Part shown: piece after piece, positions 53,351-61,138 of the stretch
Numbering within the stretch: the first letter of the stretch is position 1
Layout of the letters: each line of letters begins with the position of its first letter
Assembly: GCF_001429395.1 (NCBI RefSeq)
Contig: NZ_LMJT01000044.1
Location: 95,287 to 159,286, forward strand
Direction: 5' to 3'
DNA: 64,000 nucleotides
Source of the DNA: Allobosea sp. Root381
GTDB lineage: Bacteria > Pseudomonadota > Alphaproteobacteria > Rhizobiales > Beijerinckiaceae
The notes under the pieces: generated by a model
What the model saw: only the letters and a program-made list of their open reading frames with translations
The model's database searches: none
What the model was told of the DNA's origin: nothing
Translations under genes and position numbers: made by a program

Positions 53351-53561
53351 GCTCCGGCCGCTGCGCCGCGCCGCAATAGCATGAGGCCGGCAGCATATGT
53401 TTCGGGTCGGGGCCCTCGCCGGTGGCAAGCGTCGCTGGCCGGGCATGCGCCTGCGGTCACGCGAACGCCGCCGAGACGGCGGCCCCGGCTGCGGGCAGAA
53501 TCAATGTGTCAACAGGAACCGCAGGGCGCCGAATCGGGATCGGCCAAGCCCTTGAAACCAA

Positions 53562-53638
53562 TGGTCGGAGTGGCAGGATTTGAACCTGCGACCCCCTCGT
53601 CCCGAACGAGGTGCTCTACCAGGCTGAGCCACACTCCG
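53562..53638 (-). tRNA. tRNA-Pro (anticodon CGG)
   Basis: The minus strand gives a full cloverleaf: acceptor CGGAGTG pairs with CACTCCG, D-arm GCTCAGCCTGGTAGAGC, anticodon stem CCTCG/CGAGG with loop TTCGGGA (anticodon CGG), T-arm GCAGGTTCAAATCCTGC, then discriminator A and an encoded CCA. Length is 77 bases including CCA. Confidence 0.96.
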
Positions 53639-53807
53639 ATCCGCTGGTGGCGGGCTTATAGCCAGCCGCGCGGCTCCGCGCAACAGGACTTACGCTTCTC
53701 GACGTCGAATTATCCGCAAGCCATGAGGATGCGCCAGCTTCCCTTTCCCGCCGCTGCGCCTGACCGGTTGCGCAAGGCCACGGCGCGTTCTAGAAGGCGC
53801 AGCGTAT

Positions 53808-53882
53808 TGGGGCGTCGCCAAGCGGTAAGGCAGCGGTTTTTGGTACCGCCATGCGGAGGTTCGAATCCTCCCGCCCCAGCCA
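53808..53882 (+). tRNA. tRNA-Gln (anticodon TTG)
   Basis: Acceptor TGGGGCG pairs with CGCCCCA. The D-arm is GCCAAGCGGTAAGGC, the anticodon stem GCGGT/ACCGC with loop TTTTGGT (anticodon TTG), and the T-arm GGAGGTTCGAATCCTCC. Discriminator G and CCA are encoded. Its 3' end faces the low-GC island and is a plausible integration site, though no copy of the 3' end is seen further right. Confidence 0.96.
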
Positions 53883-54115
53883 CGCAGTCTGCCGATCTGC
53901 CGATTTTGGACAGCCGGGCAATTCCTGCGACAGCGTCGAGGGTTAGGTCGCCAGGCCTGTCTGGCCAAGCGCGATTTGCGCTCGCTCTCGCCGAACCAGG
54001 CCGGCTACTCGCCTCCAGTCTGGACTGCCCCCTTTTCGTGTTCCGCGGCGATCTGGGCTGAGACGGGTTTGCAGCTGATTGTCACGAGACGGGTTCGACA
54101 ATGACCCCGGACAGC

Positions 54116-54139
54116 AAAAAGCCCGCCGGCGTGGCGGGC
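54116..54139 (-). terminator. Rho-independent terminator, minus strand
   Basis: On the minus strand GCCCGCC-ACGCC-GGCGGGC is followed by TTTTT. It would stop leftward transcripts coming from the IS3-type remnant before they reach the tRNA-Gln gene. The 233 bases between tRNA-Gln and this point hold no supported gene. Confidence 0.8.
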
Positions 54140-54166
54140 TCGTTCGAGTGGCCTTATTGGTGGGCG

Positions 54167-54604
54167 TTACGGAACAAGGATGCTCTGTTCCTGGGCCGCC
54201 CAGTCATGCGGCAACGCTGCACAGAGCCGACTGATGGTGAGATTGGGACGCTCGGCGCGAAGGCGGATGCAGGATCCGTCCGCGAGCCAGAGCCGACCTC
54301 GTTTGGGTTGTCGGGCCGGAACCTTCAGCCCCTCGCGTCGCCAGATCCGCTCGACCCGCTTGTCGTTGACCACCCAGCCTGCCGTTGAGCGCAGCAGCGC
54401 GGCGATCTTGCGATAGCCGTAGCGTCCGTATCGGCGGACCAGTTCGACGATGTCGGCGATGAGTTGCTCCTCATCGTCGCGTCCGCGCGGGATCCTGCGT
54501 TGGGTCGAGCGATGCTGCCCGAGCACACGGCAGACCCGCCGCTCCGATACCTTCAGAGTGAGCCGGACATGGTCGATGCAGGCACGGCGACGCGCGGGGC
54601 TCAG
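54167..54604 (-). pseudogene. IS3-family OrfB transposase, 3'-truncated
   Basis: The frame opens at CTG 54604 (LSPARRRACIDHV), the usual overlap point with orfA where a -1 frameshift makes OrfAB. It keeps the HTH_21 region (YGRYGYRKIAALLRSTAGWV) and KVPARQPKRGRLWLADGSCI, then passes into unrelated sequence ending QSILVP. The DDE catalytic core is missing, so the product cannot be active. Confidence 0.85.
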
Positions 54605-54879
54605 TAGTTTCCCGACGCCGCCTCCTTCAGGATCAGCTTGTCGAGCGTCAGGTCGGCAACGGCGCGCCGGAGCCCGGCGTTCTCGGCTTCGAGCTCCTTC
54701 ATCCGCCTCACCTGATCCGTCTTCAGGCCGCCGAACTCGCGGCGCCAGCGATAGTAACTAACCTCAGTCACGCCGATCGAGCGGATCGCGTCGGCAACGG
54801 CCTGCCCCTGCGAGACCAGTACATCGACCTGGCGCAGCTTCGCGACGATCTCTTCGGGCTTGTGGCGCTTCTTCGGCAT
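54601..54879 (-). CDS. IS3-family transposase OrfA
   Basis: A 92-residue DNA-binding OrfA. MPKKRHKPEEIVAKLRQVDV begins the HTH_Tnp_1 domain, the helix-turn-helix runs through RSIGVTEVSYYRWRREFGG, and a C-terminal leucine-rich coiled coil (ELEAENAGLRRAVADLTLD) ends EAASGNY. It is about 75% similar by eye to OrfA at 62875-63153. ATG 54879 has GGAGG upstream. Without OrfB it is a relic, though it could still bind IS ends. Confidence 0.9.
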   Translation of the reverse strand: MPKKRHKPEEIVAKLRQVDVLVSQGQAVADAIRSIGVTEVSYYRWRREFGGLKTDQVRRMKELEAENAGLRRAVADLTLDKLILKEAASGNY

Positions 54880-54942
54880 TGCGGTCCTCCTGTCTGCCAA
54901 AAGACATACTTCAGGATGGACCAATTCAACGGGGGTGGATCA

Positions 54943-55357
54943 CCTGGCGCGACGTGAACGAAAGGGCCCGGCCCCGCGCGAAGCGAGACCGGGCCAAGTG
55001 GTATTAGGGGTATCGCGTAGGCGCCGGAAACCGCTCGGCACGGATGCACGGCAACGCCGCGATGCGAGAATCTGAAAACCGTAGAAATTTTAGGCTTCAT
55101 AGAGCAAGAAAGCCAAAAGGGCCGGCCTCATAAAGGCCAGCCCTTTACCCCTGCCGAAGTCATCAGGCAACTACAATCTGGATTGTACTCGAAATTGTCA
55201 CCAGAAGCACGTTCTTTTATCGAGGACGTCTCGATAAAACACACGCTGAGGGCCCGCGTATTCACGAAATCGCTAAGCTGACAAGCAAGCTTGCGAACGG
55301 TGGAATATGGTGGTTTAATATCGGCTGGGCATCAACATGACCTGATGGAGGCACGAC
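54943..55357. other. Intergenic stretch with hairpins and a start-less open frame
   Basis: No complete gene is supported. It has a GC-rich hairpin GGCCCGG...CCGGGCC (about 54965-54996), AAAGGGCCGGCCT...AGGCCAGCCCTTT (55116-55146), and a perfect palindrome TTTTATCGAG-GACGT-CTCGATAAAA (55215-55239). The plus-strand frame 55021-55281 is open for 86 codons and reads protein-like (VEILGFIEQESQKGRPHKG) but has no ATG, GTG or well-placed TTG start. A possible promoter for the next gene is TTGCGA (55291-55296), 17 bases, TTTAAT (55314-55319). Confidence 0.4.
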
Positions 55358-55639
55358 TTGATCAGGGGAAAAGGAACCCTTGTCCTGCGCCACGCACCGC
55401 CAATCACTGTTGAGTATCAGTTCGGCGGCAACTACGACGACACTTGGTCCGGCTATCTCGTCTTCGATGTTCGATCCTACGACCCTGCCGTCTTCGTCGA
55501 TCGGCTAACCTTGGACTGCGAGGACGGAACGCGTGTCACCATGGCCACAATGAATATCAGCGATCGACACCTTTCTGTTAACGGTCGCGTTGTTTCATCT
55601 AAGATAGCCGATAAAAATAAGAGCCCTGAGGTCTACTAA
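55358..55639 (+). CDS. Small-protein family member A (copy 1 of 3 in this island)
   Basis: A 93-residue soluble protein I cannot name. It starts at TTG 55358, with GGAGG 6 bases upstream. The pattern is a beta-rich core: GKGTLVLRHAPPITVEYQFGG, then WSGYLVFDVRSYDPAVFVDR and LDCEDGTRVTMATMNISDRH ending VNGR (each shown in part). The same order of motifs occurs at 55914-56174 and 61968-62285, so these are paralogues. The gene ends in front of a short stem followed by CTTTTTT (about 55641-55660). Confidence 0.65.
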   Translation: MIRGKGTLVLRHAPPITVEYQFGGNYDDTWSGYLVFDVRSYDPAVFVDRLTLDCEDGTRVTMATMNISDRHLSVNGRVVSSKIADKNKSPEVY

Positions 55640-55913
55640 CTAAGGCCCGGCCTTCTTTTTTCACCGATGGTTTTGTTCATGTGAATCCCATAGGGCGCGG
55701 CTCGGCCACGCGACGCGTCAAGGGGCCGGCATTATGCCGGCAGCGGATGCCGCAAAGCGGCGAGCGATGTCGAAAGAGAAAAGAAGTCGGGCAAACCGCG
55801 ATTTCGCGATGCCAGCTAGGCGACTCCGTCGATCATTTATTATTGGTCGATCATTGTGGACGTTTGAGGTCCCTGCGAGGCTACATCCAGCCGGAGCGCG
55901 CTGCACGTTTCGT
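55640..55913. other. Intergenic stretch between family copies 1 and 2
   Basis: No gene is supported. A weak terminator-like stem AAGGC-CCG-GCCTT followed by CTTTTTT sits near 55641-55660, and a GCCGGCAT-T-ATGCCGGC palindrome near 55726-55742. The two neighbouring genes converge here, so this is the shared 3' region. Confidence 0.4.
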
Positions 55914-56174
55914 TCAAGCGACTTGATTAAACTCCGGCAACGGACGCCCCACGACTGCCATGTAGCGATCCGTCCAGTTGGTGACGGCAAGTTCGATCGC
56001 TATGCCACCTTCGCATTGAAGGAGGATCTTGTAGGAGAACTCGCTCGGATCGGCAGTTTCCGTGTCGCAGATCAGATACCCGACCCAATGATGCTCCTGA
56101 TGCGTGCCAAACTGATATTTGGCGTGCAGCCTCCGGCCACTGCGTAAAATGACTGACCCGGTTCCGTTGAGCAT
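55914..56174 (-). CDS. Small-protein family member B (copy 2 of 3)
   Basis: An 86-residue protein, clearly related to the 93-residue protein at 55358. Shared positions include G-x-G-x-hydrophobic at the start (NGTGSVILRSG), Y-x-F-G (KYQFG), W-x-GYL-x2-D (WVGYLICD), DP-x2-F (ADPSEF), C-E-x-G (QCEGG), a T-N/N-x-S/T-DR-(Y/H) block (TNWTDRYMAV) and V-x-GR. GGAG lies about 9 bases before ATG 56174. It faces copy 1 tail to tail. No known domain is recognised. Confidence 0.7.
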   Translation of the reverse strand: MLNGTGSVILRSGRRLHAKYQFGTHQEHHWVGYLICDTETADPSEFSYKILLQCEGGIAIELAVTNWTDRYMAVVGRPLPEFNQVA

Positions 56175-56383
56175 GGTTTGTGTCTCCGCTTGGCGACGTG
56201 ACAGGCGCCGCGACGGTCATTTCCAGAAGCGTTATGGAGACAACTGTAGCCGAACCGAGCGCCCTTTCGCCGGACATCGCAAGTCACGTTTCGGGTATGA
56301 GGAAAAGCCGCAGATGCTGATCTCGATGAAGGGGACAGTACAGCAGCCGAATTCGGATGGCGGCCGGAGCCGGTATCACGACG

Positions 56384-56626
56384 TCAGGTCCGATCTGCGT
56401 AGGGAGGCACATCGACGAGCGTCCCAATGACGCGGAGCAAGGCCTGTTGCTCGGGACGGTCCGACTTTCCGGAGACGAGGAAGGCTCCCAACTCGATATG
56501 CGACAGCTGGCCCCCTCCCGGACCGTTCGGTTGATGGATCACGAAGGCTGCACCGCTCGTCGGCTCCCGCCCCAGAAACCAGCAGTCACCGGCGGGGCTG
56601 CGATATAGCTCTCGCCGTTCGCTCAT
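56384..56626 (-). CDS. Conserved hypothetical protein, 80 residues
   Basis: MSERRELYRSPAGDCWFLGR is followed by FVIHQPNGPGGGQLSHIELG and EQQALLRVIGTLV. I recall this as a frequent small protein of unknown function in rhizobial-type genomes, often in accessory regions. ATG 56626 is preferred to the upstream ATG at 56698, as the motif begins there. It lies 101 bases downstream of the DUF1488 gene on the same strand and may be its operon partner. Confidence 0.7.
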   Translation of the reverse strand: MSERRELYRSPAGDCWFLGREPTSGAAFVIHQPNGPGGGQLSHIELGAFLVSGKSDRPEQQALLRVIGTLVDVPPYADRT

Positions 56627-56727
56627 GATCTCGCGTGCTCCTGCGATTGACGATGGCTGGACAAACGCAAGCCTACCCGCTGCCCTCGCCGGTCCCATAC
56701 GCGCGGCCGGTAGTCTCCCGGCTATTG

Positions 56728-56997
56728 CTAGCGGAAGGCGACGGCCGAGAGCCGATGATAGCCCCCGCGCTTCTTCAGATAGGCGGAGCGAGCGGCCCGC
56801 AATATCGCTGAGCGATTGAGGTCGAATGCGACCAGGAACGAACCCTCGCTTCCGTCGATGACAGCGGGACTTAAAGTCCGCAGAACATCGAGCTCGATCT
56901 GGAACATGACTTCCAATGATGCTTCAGAACCCCAGAAGCTCACGCAGCCGCGGCCGGGTTCGTAACGCCGGATCGAGTTGGGAAAGTCGAGGCTCAT
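56728..56997 (-). CDS. DUF1488 domain protein
   Basis: An 89-residue protein. SLDFPNSIRRYEPGRGCVSFWG and the later FLVAFDLNRSAILRAARSAY match the DUF1488 pattern of an N-terminal beta part and a C-terminal helix. Function is unknown. ATG 56997 overlaps the stop of the upstream membrane-protein gene by four bases, so it is translated with it. Confidence 0.82.
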   Translation of the reverse strand: MSLDFPNSIRRYEPGRGCVSFWGSEASLEVMFQIELDVLRTLSPAVIDGSEGSFLVAFDLNRSAILRAARSAYLKKRGGYHRLSAVAFR

Positions 56998-57293
56998 GAC
57001 CTGCGCCCTGCCCCAAGACGCACCAGCTCAGCCTGATAGGCATCGACATGGCGCCGCTTCCGCTTCGTTCGCAACCAGATCCCAACCGGAAACGCGATCA
57101 GCGAGCCAACACCAACCAACGACAAGTGGGGGATCAGAGGCATGTCATAAAACCTGCCCGCTCCCCACATGCCGACGCTGAAGAGCGCCATGCCGATCAT
57201 TCCATAGATCAGGGCCGACGCCTCCGGCGCTGGAGCATAGCCCGCGGCTGCAAGCCGAGCCTTTTCCCGATGCGGTTCCATGGGAGACATCAT
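56994..57293 (-). CDS. Small two-pass membrane protein, 99 residues
   Basis: A membrane protein with a charged N terminus (MEPHREKARLAAAGYAP) and two hydrophobic segments, ALIYGMIGMALFSVGMWGAG and HLSLVGVGSLIAFPVGIWL, followed by a strongly basic cytoplasmic tail (RTKRKRRHVD). The start ATG 57293 overlaps the stop codon of the 41-residue gene upstream (ATGATG over TGA). No family is recognised. Confidence 0.65.
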   Translation of the reverse strand: MMSPMEPHREKARLAAAGYAPAPEASALIYGMIGMALFSVGMWGAGRFYDMPLIPHLSLVGVGSLIAFPVGIWLRTKRKRRHVDAYQAELVRLGAGRRS

Positions 57294-57415
57294 TTCAGCA
57301 CGAGTGCAAAGGCCAGTGCGAACGCGGCGATGAGGCCACCATGCGCGAACCAAACCAGATAGCGGTCTGCGGCCCAAACGCGATAAATGAACCAGTGCCC
57401 GGAAATATTTGTCAT
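57290..57415 (-). CDS. Tiny single-pass membrane protein, 41 residues
   Basis: MTNISGHWFIYRVWAADRYL leads into FAHGGLIAAFALAFALVLK, one transmembrane helix at the C terminus. The reading frame continues upstream, but this ATG fits the spacing and the operon overlap. It is the first of three overlapping genes (41 residues, 99 residues, DUF1488). The 172 bases upstream, up to the divergent fragment at 57588, should hold the promoter. Confidence 0.5.
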   Translation of the reverse strand: MTNISGHWFIYRVWAADRYLVWFAHGGLIAAFALAFALVLK

Positions 57416-57587
57416 GGCCGGGCTCCGATTGGCCCAGATCGGGGCAATTCGCGCAAATGCTCTGAAGTAAAATCCCGATGCGTTTCGAGACTGCCTTAAA
57501 ATGGTGCGCGCAGGATAATCTTGCAAGTCTAGAAGCGATTATTTCCATCCTTGCGATTATGGCCGCATTTGATGGTGCCGATCTGAT

Positions 57588-58076
57588 GTGGCATTTGATA
57601 CCTTGTTGCTGGGTTCGCCTCAGCCTATCTGTGTCATAGCCCTGCGCCTTTCTGGACGCGATCCCCGCATCAAACGTATCGTCAACTCGCCGGCCATGTT
57701 TCCCAACATCCCGGGCTTTGTCGTTGCCGCGTCAGGAGCTTTGCTGAAGAGCTGGCCGGAGGCGGCGGGACGTTTCGTCGGGCTGTTCCACAAGGCGAGC
57801 GAACGGATCCGTGCGGAGCCGGCCAAGGTCGCACCATTCGTGCTGGCCGCGCTCGGCGGCGACCTGGTCGCCGAAGCGACGATCGCGAAGGCCTTCGTTT
57901 CGCCAGCTGCGAGCTTCGTGAACGACTCCGTAGAGATCAGGGCAGCGACTGAGGCATTGCTGGCCTATCAGGTGGAGCTCGGCGATTTCCCTCAAGCACC
58001 GGCGCTGGACGGCTTGTTCAATCGGGCTCTCTACGAGGTCGGGGTGGTATCCAAAAAGATGCGCCGAGCCCTCTGA
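57588..58076 (+). pseudogene. C-terminal fragment of an ABC substrate-binding protein (NitT/TauT-like)
   Basis: A 162-residue reading frame. From RIKRIVNSPAMFPNIPGFVV onward it resembles the last half of nitrate/sulfonate/thiamine-precursor binding proteins, including GRFVGLFHKASERIRAEP and LLAYQVELGDFPQAPALDGL. The N-terminal lobe and signal peptide are missing, and the first 20 residues look unrelated. There is no permease or ATPase gene nearby. I read it as a decayed gene, with moderate certainty. Confidence 0.5.
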
Positions 58077-58134
58077 AATGATCCCAGAACAAATGGCGTA
58101 GATGTCCGCTATTGGGCAAATGACCAACGACCGC

Positions 58135-58314
58135 TTATGGCGCTGCGCAGCTATGAGTCATGCGCCTCGAACGCCATGCTGACTGAACGCTGCGCGGAGC
58201 TTTCGCGAGAAGCGGTTCCTGCGCCAGCTTTTGGAGTCGACTGCCCGTGGTCGCATCGCGAGGGGTGTCGCGGTCCGGCATGGGCGGCAAAGGCGATAAC
58301 TGCGATTCCTTCAT
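58135..58314 (-). CDS. Possible small protein, 59 residues
   Basis: The frame reads MKESQLSPLPPMPDRDTPRD, then Lys/Arg-rich sequence, ending SCAAP. A good AGGGAG lies 8 bases before ATG 58314. That site is part of the palindrome GGGAG-TAT-CTCCC, which could mask it in RNA. There is no recognised domain, and composition is ambiguous, so it may not be a gene. Confidence 0.28.
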   Translation of the reverse strand: MKESQLSPLPPMPDRDTPRDATTGSRLQKLAQEPLLAKAPRSVQSAWRSRRMTHSCAAP

Positions 58315-58917
58315 GGGAGATACTCCCTTTGAGGCCGAAAGGCCGAGCCGGCAAAAATCGATGCGAGGCCGCGGCCGCGATGGTCAGACCGGGCTGAGCT
58401 GACGCCAGAAGCGGCAGAGATCCGGATCGGCATCGTCGCCCGTCCAAGGCGGCCGGGCGCGGCGTCACCAGCGAAGGCGACGGGAGTAGTAGTTTCGGCG
58501 ATAGTAGCGATGGCGGCCGCGGTGATATCGTTCGCGTGGTATCGAGCCTAGCTGACATTGCCCCGAACTTCCGCCCAGCCATCCCCATCTGGCCGAGCGC
58601 TCGGGACGACATTCCCTACGCGAGCGTCATCGACGACCTCCACCCGAGCGGGCCGTCCCGAGCCGGGTAAGGGTGGCTCGTGCCGGACGTCCGCTCTCGG
58701 GCGGCGTCTCAATGTCGGCAAATGGCGCATCTCGCCCGAGCGAAGGGCGGGCGATTTGGCCCAGAGCTGACATTTGCTATGTCATTATCCAATGGGGAAC
58801 GCAGCGGCGGGCTTGTTCCAATTGCGGCGTAGCACCTGATTGGGAAGTGGTGCTTCGCGATAGATCGTCGGCCGCTTGCGCCTTTGAATAGCCGCGGAGT
58901 CGGCGCACACCTTACCG
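58315..58917. other. About 600 bases without a supported gene
   Basis: No intact gene is supported. On the minus strand, 58465-58560 reads GRHRYYRRNYYSRRLRW followed by TGA, a Tyr/Arg-rich tail like those of some exported rhizobial proteins, but the upstream part is out of frame. A decayed gene is possible. Confidence 0.3.
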
Positions 58918-59235
58918 ATGGAAAAGCCCCAGACCGACGACATTAACGTTCAGATGTTGAAGCTGCGCACAGCGCTGCCAATCTGGGGCGTGGAAGCAAG
59001 TGACCTCGTCGAGCTTGCGCGCAACGCCGAGCGAGCTGCGGCCAGCGTGGACGAACGGACTTTGCAGCGGATGCGGGCATTGATCGAAACAACGACCGGT
59101 TGGCACAACACACTCCTGTACTGGGAAGAGCAGCACGCGGCGCCTGCCATGAGCGCCGACATTCGAGTGCTCCGAGCTTCGCTCAATGCGATGCGGTCTG
59201 AAGTCGCCAGCGCGGCAATGATGTTCCAAAAGTAG
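58918..59235 (+). CDS. Hypothetical helical protein, 105 residues
   Basis: A soluble, Ala/Glu/Arg-rich protein that looks mostly alpha-helical, e.g. ASDLVELARNAERAAASVDE and VLRASLNAMRSEVASAAMMF. No family is recognised. The ribosome site before ATG 58918 is poor. Its base composition is like the island around it rather than the host. Nothing in the context suggests a role; it precedes the membrane/HlyD pair by 231 bases on the same strand. Confidence 0.5.
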   Translation: MEKPQTDDINVQMLKLRTALPIWGVEASDLVELARNAERAAASVDERTLQRMRALIETTTGWHNTLLYWEEQHAAPAMSADIRVLRASLNAMRSEVASAAMMFQK

Positions 59236-59466
59236 TTTCTTAGAACTTGGCCGATGCCCGCGTCCCGTCCTTCTGGATGTAGCGCGACGATCTGCAGCAA
59301 GCCTTCTGGGAGCGGCCTTTTTAGTCGCATTGGCTGGCTCTCATAGCGCGGTCATCAAGCTTTCTCACTTCCTCCTGCGTCGCCAAGCTCACACGCCCAT
59401 TGACTGCGCCTTCAATTGCTAGGATCGTCGATTTCGCGAGACGTCGCTTGGAGAGCTGCTTTGGCT

Positions 59467-59910
59467 ATGCCCCCGCACCCAGCAGCCACGTCTCACCTGC
59501 CCTCTTTCATTACAGCGCCTGGTGATACGGACATCCTCCTCGTAGTCGCGATCGTGACCGTGCTGGGAGCAATTCTGGGCGTAGGTCTGATTTTCCTGCG
59601 GCTCCATACGCTACCCGAACGGATGGCGCATAAGGCGCATAAGCTCCAGTTTGAGATTGTCGCTGTGTTGGGGCTCCTCGCCCTCTTCACACATATCCAT
59701 CTCTTCTGGGTCGCGGGGTTGTTGCTGGCTCTGATCGAAATTCCTGACTTCTTGGGCCCGCAGCGGCGTATGGCGGGTTCGCTCGAGAAAATCGCCCGGC
59801 AGGCACCAGGCCAAGGAGCAGACGCAGCAGACACGGCAGCTGAGCGGTTGCTAACGCAGATTCCAGCCGACGCCAAGCGCGACGAGACTGGAACGTCCGG
59901 CCATGCTTGA
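59467..59910 (+). CDS. Small membrane protein partner of HlyD-like protein, 147 residues
   Basis: Two hydrophobic segments (ILLVVAIVTVLGAILGVGLI and VAVLGLLALFTHIHLFWVAG, the latter extending to LLLALIEI) are joined by a short charged loop, LRLHTLPERMAHKAHKLQFE. The C-terminal ~50 residues are soluble. I start at ATG 59467; ATG 59416 is less likely. Its end overlaps the HlyD-like gene by eight bases, so the two are expressed together. In rhizobial-type genomes I recall such a protein beside HlyD-type genes, with no known function. Confidence 0.65.
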   Translation: MPPHPAATSHLPSFITAPGDTDILLVVAIVTVLGAILGVGLIFLRLHTLPERMAHKAHKLQFEIVAVLGLLALFTHIHLFWVAGLLLALIEIPDFLGPQRRMAGSLEKIARQAPGQGADAADTAAERLLTQIPADAKRDETGTSGHA

Positions 59911-61138
59911 AATTTTGCTCTGCTCGCTTCTGACCATCCTGCCAGACTATCTCTATCGCCGCTATGGCCAAGGTAAGCGAATTGGTCATGAGATCACACT
60001 ATATTCCGTCTGGTTTGAGCTGCGCTGGGGCATCGTAACTTGCCTGATGCTGGCGGTCGGCCTGATCACGGTGATCTTCTACAACCACCCCTCGACGACT
60101 AATGCGACGCTATTCTTCCGAACAGTGCCGATCCTGCCAGAGACCAATGGGCGGGTTGCGGAGATCTATGTTCGGCTCGGCGGTGACAAAATCGCCCAGG
60201 GCGCGCCAATTTTCAGGCTCGACAGTTCCAAGCAGGACGCGGAGATCGAGACAGCGCATCGCAAGATCGCCGAGGTTGAGGCTGCTGTCGTCCTGGCCAA
60301 TGTCGATATCCAGACGAACGACGCCAAGATTCTGGAGGCGCGAAGCGAGCACAAGCAGACGCTCGATGAGTTGCAAACGAAACAGGAGCTAAGGGCCCGC
60401 AACTCCGGAACAGTTGCGGAACGCGAGATCGAGCGCCTGGAAAACCTAGTTGCGGGTCGACTAGCCGCCGTGGCCGCAGCGACTGCCGCCCGAGAAGGGG
60501 CGCAGACGCGGATTTCCGTGGTGCTGCCGGCCGAAAAGGCGAGTGCCCAGGCGGCTCTCGCCCAGGCCCAGGTTGAACTTGCAAAGACGGTGGTACGGGC
60601 AGGCTTCACAGGCCACATCGAGCAGTTCGCGCTGCGAGTGGGCGATATCGTCAATCCGTTCATGCGTCCGGCCGGCATCCTCATTCCGGAGGAGGCAGGG
60701 CGCAAAGCAATCCAGGCGGGCTTTAATCAAGTTGAGGCACAGGTTCTGAAGGTCGGCATGATCGCTGAGATCACCTGCTTGTCCAAGCCCTGGACAGTCA
60801 TCCCGATGGTGGTGACAAGCGTGCAGGACTTCATCGCGGCGGGGCAGTTCCGTGGCGGAGAGCAGCTCATCGACGCCCAGCACGCGCGAGCGCCCGGCAC
60901 TATTCTCGCCTTCCTGGAGCCGCTTTATGAAGGAGGTTTGGACGGCGTTGTTCCCGGCAGCAGCTGCATTGCCAACGCTTACTCTAGCAACCACGATCTT
61001 ATCGCGTCGGGCAAAGTGGGAACGGGCCGCAGTGTGGTCCTCCACGCTGTCGACACCGTGGGGCTAGTCCACGCGCTGCTTTTAAGAGTTCAGGCGACCG
61101 TTCTGCCGATCAAGCTTCTGGTATTTTCAGGGCATTGA
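59903..61138 (+). CDS. HlyD/EmrA-type membrane fusion protein
   Basis: A 411-residue periplasmic adaptor. One transmembrane segment lies near residues 42-64 (WGIVTCLMLAVGLITVIFY). The lipoyl-type hairpin starts PILPETNGRVAEIYVRLGGD (in part). A long coiled coil spans about 110-225 (KIAEVEAAVVLANVDIQTND and SAQAALAQAQVELAKTVVRA), followed by the beta-barrel region. Such proteins bridge an inner-membrane pump and an outer-membrane channel. Neither partner is in the window. The longer than usual N terminus contains a second possible membrane helix. Confidence 0.82.
   Translation: MLEILLCSLLTILPDYLYRRYGQGKRIGHEITLYSVWFELRWGIVTCLMLAVGLITVIFYNHPSTTNATLFFRTVPILPETNGRVAEIYVRLGGDKIAQGAPIFRLDSSKQDAEIETAHRKIAEVEAAVVLANVDIQTNDAKILEARSEHKQTLDELQTKQELRARNSGTVAEREIERLENLVAGRLAAVAAATAAREGAQTRISVVLPAEKASAQAALAQAQVELAKTVVRAGFTGHIEQFALRVGDIVNPFMRPAGILIPEEAGRKAIQAGFNQVEAQVLKVGMIAEITCLSKPWTVIPMVVTSVQDFIAAGQFRGGEQLIDAQHARAPGTILAFLEPLYEGGLDGVVPGSSCIANAYSSNHDLIASGKVGTGRSVVLHAVDTVGLVHALLLRVQATVLPIKLLVFSGH

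Larger units (their letters stand above)
54167..54942 (-). mobile_element. IS3-family insertion sequence remnant, truncated
   Basis: The element reads leftward. Its outer end is TGATCCACCCCC (minus strand, ending at 54942), which aligns with TGGCCTGCCCCC at the left end of the IS copy at 62690; both continue into TCC(A/C)TCCTGAAGTA-like sequence. It holds a complete orfA and only the first part of orfB. Homology to orfB stops near 54240, so about two thirds of orfB and the far end are lost. It is dead on its own. Confidence 0.85.

Noticed and set aside
53381..54061. 226-codon plus-strand open frame
   Set aside because: It runs through both tRNA genes and is not protein-like.
59310..59475. 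Minus-strand frame reading TQEEVRKLDDRAMRASQ
   Set aside because: It reads protein-like but has no start codon before an upstream stop and overlaps the 5' end of the membrane-protein gene.
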